Shown here piece by piece: positions 62,291 through 64,000 of a stretch of DNA of 64,000 bases (position 1 is its first letter; the number at the start of each line of letters is the position of its first letter). The position numbers were made by a program, and so were the translations under genes. Under the pieces are notes generated by a model. That model saw nothing but the letters and a program-made list of their open reading frames with translations, ran no database searches and had not been told where the DNA came from. Source of the DNA: Blastococcus sp. TML/M2B (GTDB taxonomy: Bacteria > Actinomycetota > Actinomycetes > Mycobacteriales > Geodermatophilaceae); NCBI RefSeq assembly GCF_016612865.1, contig NZ_JAENZZ010000001.1:496001-560000 (forward strand), read 5' to 3'.

Positions 62291-63622
62291 CTACCACCTC
62301 CTCTCGCGACGCAGCGCCGAGTCCAGGTACGCCTTGGCGTGGACCAGTTGGAGGAAGACGTCGTAGAGCAGCTCGTACATGCTGGCGGCGAGGAGCATGT
62401 GCCGCCAGCCGCGGTCGGCGATCGTGACCACGCGCTCGAGCACGAAGATCCCGGTGACGGCCAGCCAGAACGGCTCGACCCGCACGGAGCCGGACACCGC
62501 CAGCGAGGCCGCCAGCGAGCCCAGGTAGAGCAGCGTCACCAGGACGCCGGCCAGCGTGAGCAGCTGCCGCCCCCAGTACCGCCAGGTGATCGACGTGACG
62601 CCGTACTGGAAGCAGTTCTCCACCGCGCCGCGTTTCCAGCGCAGCCGCTGGTGCCACAGCGCCCGCCAGGTGGGCATCACCTCGGTCGTGAGCGTGCACT
62701 CCTGCGGGCTGAGGACCGTGTAGCCCAGGTGCAGGATCGCGAAGGTCAGCTCGTTGTCCTCGGTGAGCACGGTGGTGTCGTAGATGCCGCCGGCGCCGTC
62801 GCCGCGGGGGAGCTCACCGTTCTGCCGGGCCTCGCTGATCCGGCGCAGGGTGCCGGCCCGGAACATGGCCGCGGTGCCGGTGACCACCAGGCACTTGCCC
62901 TTGAGCCGGCGGACGTCGCGGGCGTAGCGGGCGTACTCGTTGCGCTGGAGGTGGCCGACCAGGCCGCCTCCGGGGTCGCCGCGGAAGGTGCCGCCGACCG
63001 CGCCCATGCGCTCGTCGCGGCGGATGTGCCGCGCCGCGCCGGCGAGGAAGCCACGGTCCAGCGTCGAGTCGGCGTCCTGGACCACGACGAGCGAGTCGTC
63101 GCTGCGGTCGGGGCGCACCGGGCCGGTGTACCGGCGGCGCGCGATCACACCGCGTCGCGCCTGCTGCCGCCGTCCGCCGGACCGCCGGTCGGGGGCGTCG
63201 AGAGGCAGGGCCGACGTGCGGCGGTCGAACCCGCGCCGGTCGGTGCCCCGCCGATCGCCGACCGCGGCCCGCCGGAACCGCAGCGCCCACGCCTGGTTGA
63301 GCGCCCCGGCCTTCTTGTCGCGGTTGCCCACCGTCTCGTAGACCTCGGCGCCGGCCGCCCGGGCGAGGGTGGCGGTGTCGTCGGAGCAGTTGTCGGCGAC
63401 GACGAGGACGCGGTCCGGGCGCAGGGTCTGCTCCCGGAGGCCGGCCAGCGTGGCGAGGATGCGGGCACCCTCGTCGTGGGCCGGCACCAGCACCGTGACG
63501 GTGGGCGCGGGCGGTCCCGCCGGCGCCCGGCGGGCGTGCGGAACGGTCGCGGACGGCCGGACGGAGCCGGCGGTCGGCGTTCCGCGGTGCGGCGCGAGCA
63601 CGGCCGCAGCGGTCGATGGCAT
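62291..63622 (-). CDS. GT2-family membrane glycosyltransferase with Arg-rich insertion
   Basis: The 443-residue protein has the catalytic core TVTVLVPAHDEGARILATLAGLREQ, VADNCSDDTATLARAAG, NRDKKAGALNQAW, VVVQDADSTLDRGFL (DAD), TEDNELTFAILHLGY and the product-binding QRLRWKRGAV (QxxRW). C-terminal TM helices follow (LLTLAGVLVTLLYLGSLAASLAV, EPFWLAVTGIFVLERVVTI). It is a processive-type transferase, making a beta-linked polymer or lipid-linked sugar. Between ALNQAW and DADS there is an insertion of about 65 residues very rich in Arg, absent from standard members. GGGGGAACAGCA precedes ATG 63622. Confidence 0.9.
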   Translation of the reverse strand: MPSTAAAVLAPHRGTPTAGSVRPSATVPHARRAPAGPPAPTVTVLVPAHDEGARILATLAGLREQTLRPDRVLVVADNCSDDTATLARAAGAEVYETVGNRDKKAGALNQAWALRFRRAAVGDRRGTDRRGFDRRTSALPLDAPDRRSGGRRQQARRGVIARRRYTGPVRPDRSDDSLVVVQDADSTLDRGFLAGAARHIRRDERMGAVGGTFRGDPGGGLVGHLQRNEYARYARDVRRLKGKCLVVTGTAAMFRAGTLRRISEARQNGELPRGDGAGGIYDTTVLTEDNELTFAILHLGYTVLSPQECTLTTEVMPTWRALWHQRLRWKRGAVENCFQYGVTSITWRYWGRQLLTLAGVLVTLLYLGSLAASLAVSGSVRVEPFWLAVTGIFVLERVVTIADRGWRHMLLAASMYELLYDVFLQLVHAKAYLDSALRRERRW

Positions 63623-63697
63623 TGCTGTTCCCCCAGTGCCGACGGTCTTCCCCCGAGCCGCCGACGACCAAGGCTGACCGACGCACCGTCGCTGTGA

Positions 63698-64000
<303 letters not shown>

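Overview
The window reads as a chromosomal segment of a very GC-rich actinobacterium. Codon third positions are almost always G or C, GTG starts are frequent, many genes overlap as ATGA or GTGA, and the set includes rpfB, pmt and an actinobacterial glp/glpR pair. From memory, the order mscL, 5-FCL, galU, glp, rimJ, glpR, pmt/rsmI, metG, tatD, rpfB, ksgA, ispE, glmU, prs, rplY, pth, mfd, mazG, eno follows the Mycobacterium Rv0985-Rv1023 block. The general style suggests a Geodermatophilaceae-like genome (Blastococcus or a relative); that placement is inference.

Positions 1-13 kb hold small enzymes (the end of a sirtuin, a PF03013-type protein, a thioesterase, a VOC protein, a YbaK homologue), mscL, a CpaB/SAF protein and FmdB. 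A divergent pair of TIGR04222-like paralogues follows, then a fused acetyl-CoA carboxylase carboxyltransferase coupled to 5-formyl-THF cyclo-ligase. Next come galU and the glp-rimJ-glpR cell-division/acetyltransferase group. A tRNA-Ala(CGC) lies at 13.8 kb.

Positions 14-33.5 kb are mainly core metabolism and information processing: enoyl-CoA hydratase, Pmt, RsmI, a DUF559-type nuclease-like gene bracketed by two 60-bp palindromic repeats, CorA, MetG, TatD, RpfB-KsgA-IspE, a TetR regulator with a fatty-acid desaturase and a perfect operator-like palindrome, tRNA-Gln(TTG), GlmU-Prs, L25 and Pth.

Positions 33.7-56.5 kb form an exopolysaccharide and cell-surface island inserted between pth and mfd. 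It encodes a polyprenyl glycosylphosphotransferase, glycosyltransferases, a CDP-alcohol phosphatidyltransferase, a polysaccharide deacetylase, a flippase, an O-antigen-ligase-like polymerase, a Wzz-like chain-length protein and a cytidylyltransferase. It also encodes two giant secreted paralogues (propeller-FN3-LamG-PKD plus an unnamed repeated domain), with two small membrane-anchored beta-rich paralogues encoded elsewhere in the same island. A 1.1-kb element with perfect 21-bp terminal inverted repeats and a 14-bp direct repeat sits at the 3' end of the Wzz-like gene. It carries a HEAT-repeat gene and no transposase.

Positions 56.5-64 kb return to the conserved block: mfd, a SurA-like lipoprotein, mazG, a GT2 glycosyltransferase with a tiny LAXTG-type sorting-signal protein, and the start of enolase.

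Six genes (YbaK, glp, two glycosyltransferases, the Wzz-like protein, the cytidylyltransferase) are each broken by a single extra base and read through perfectly when that base is removed. This points to assembly or sequencing error, or to recent inactivation. Three housekeeping genes (rimJ, ksgA, pth) have conserved N-termini with no ATG/GTG/TTG available and probably start at CTG.
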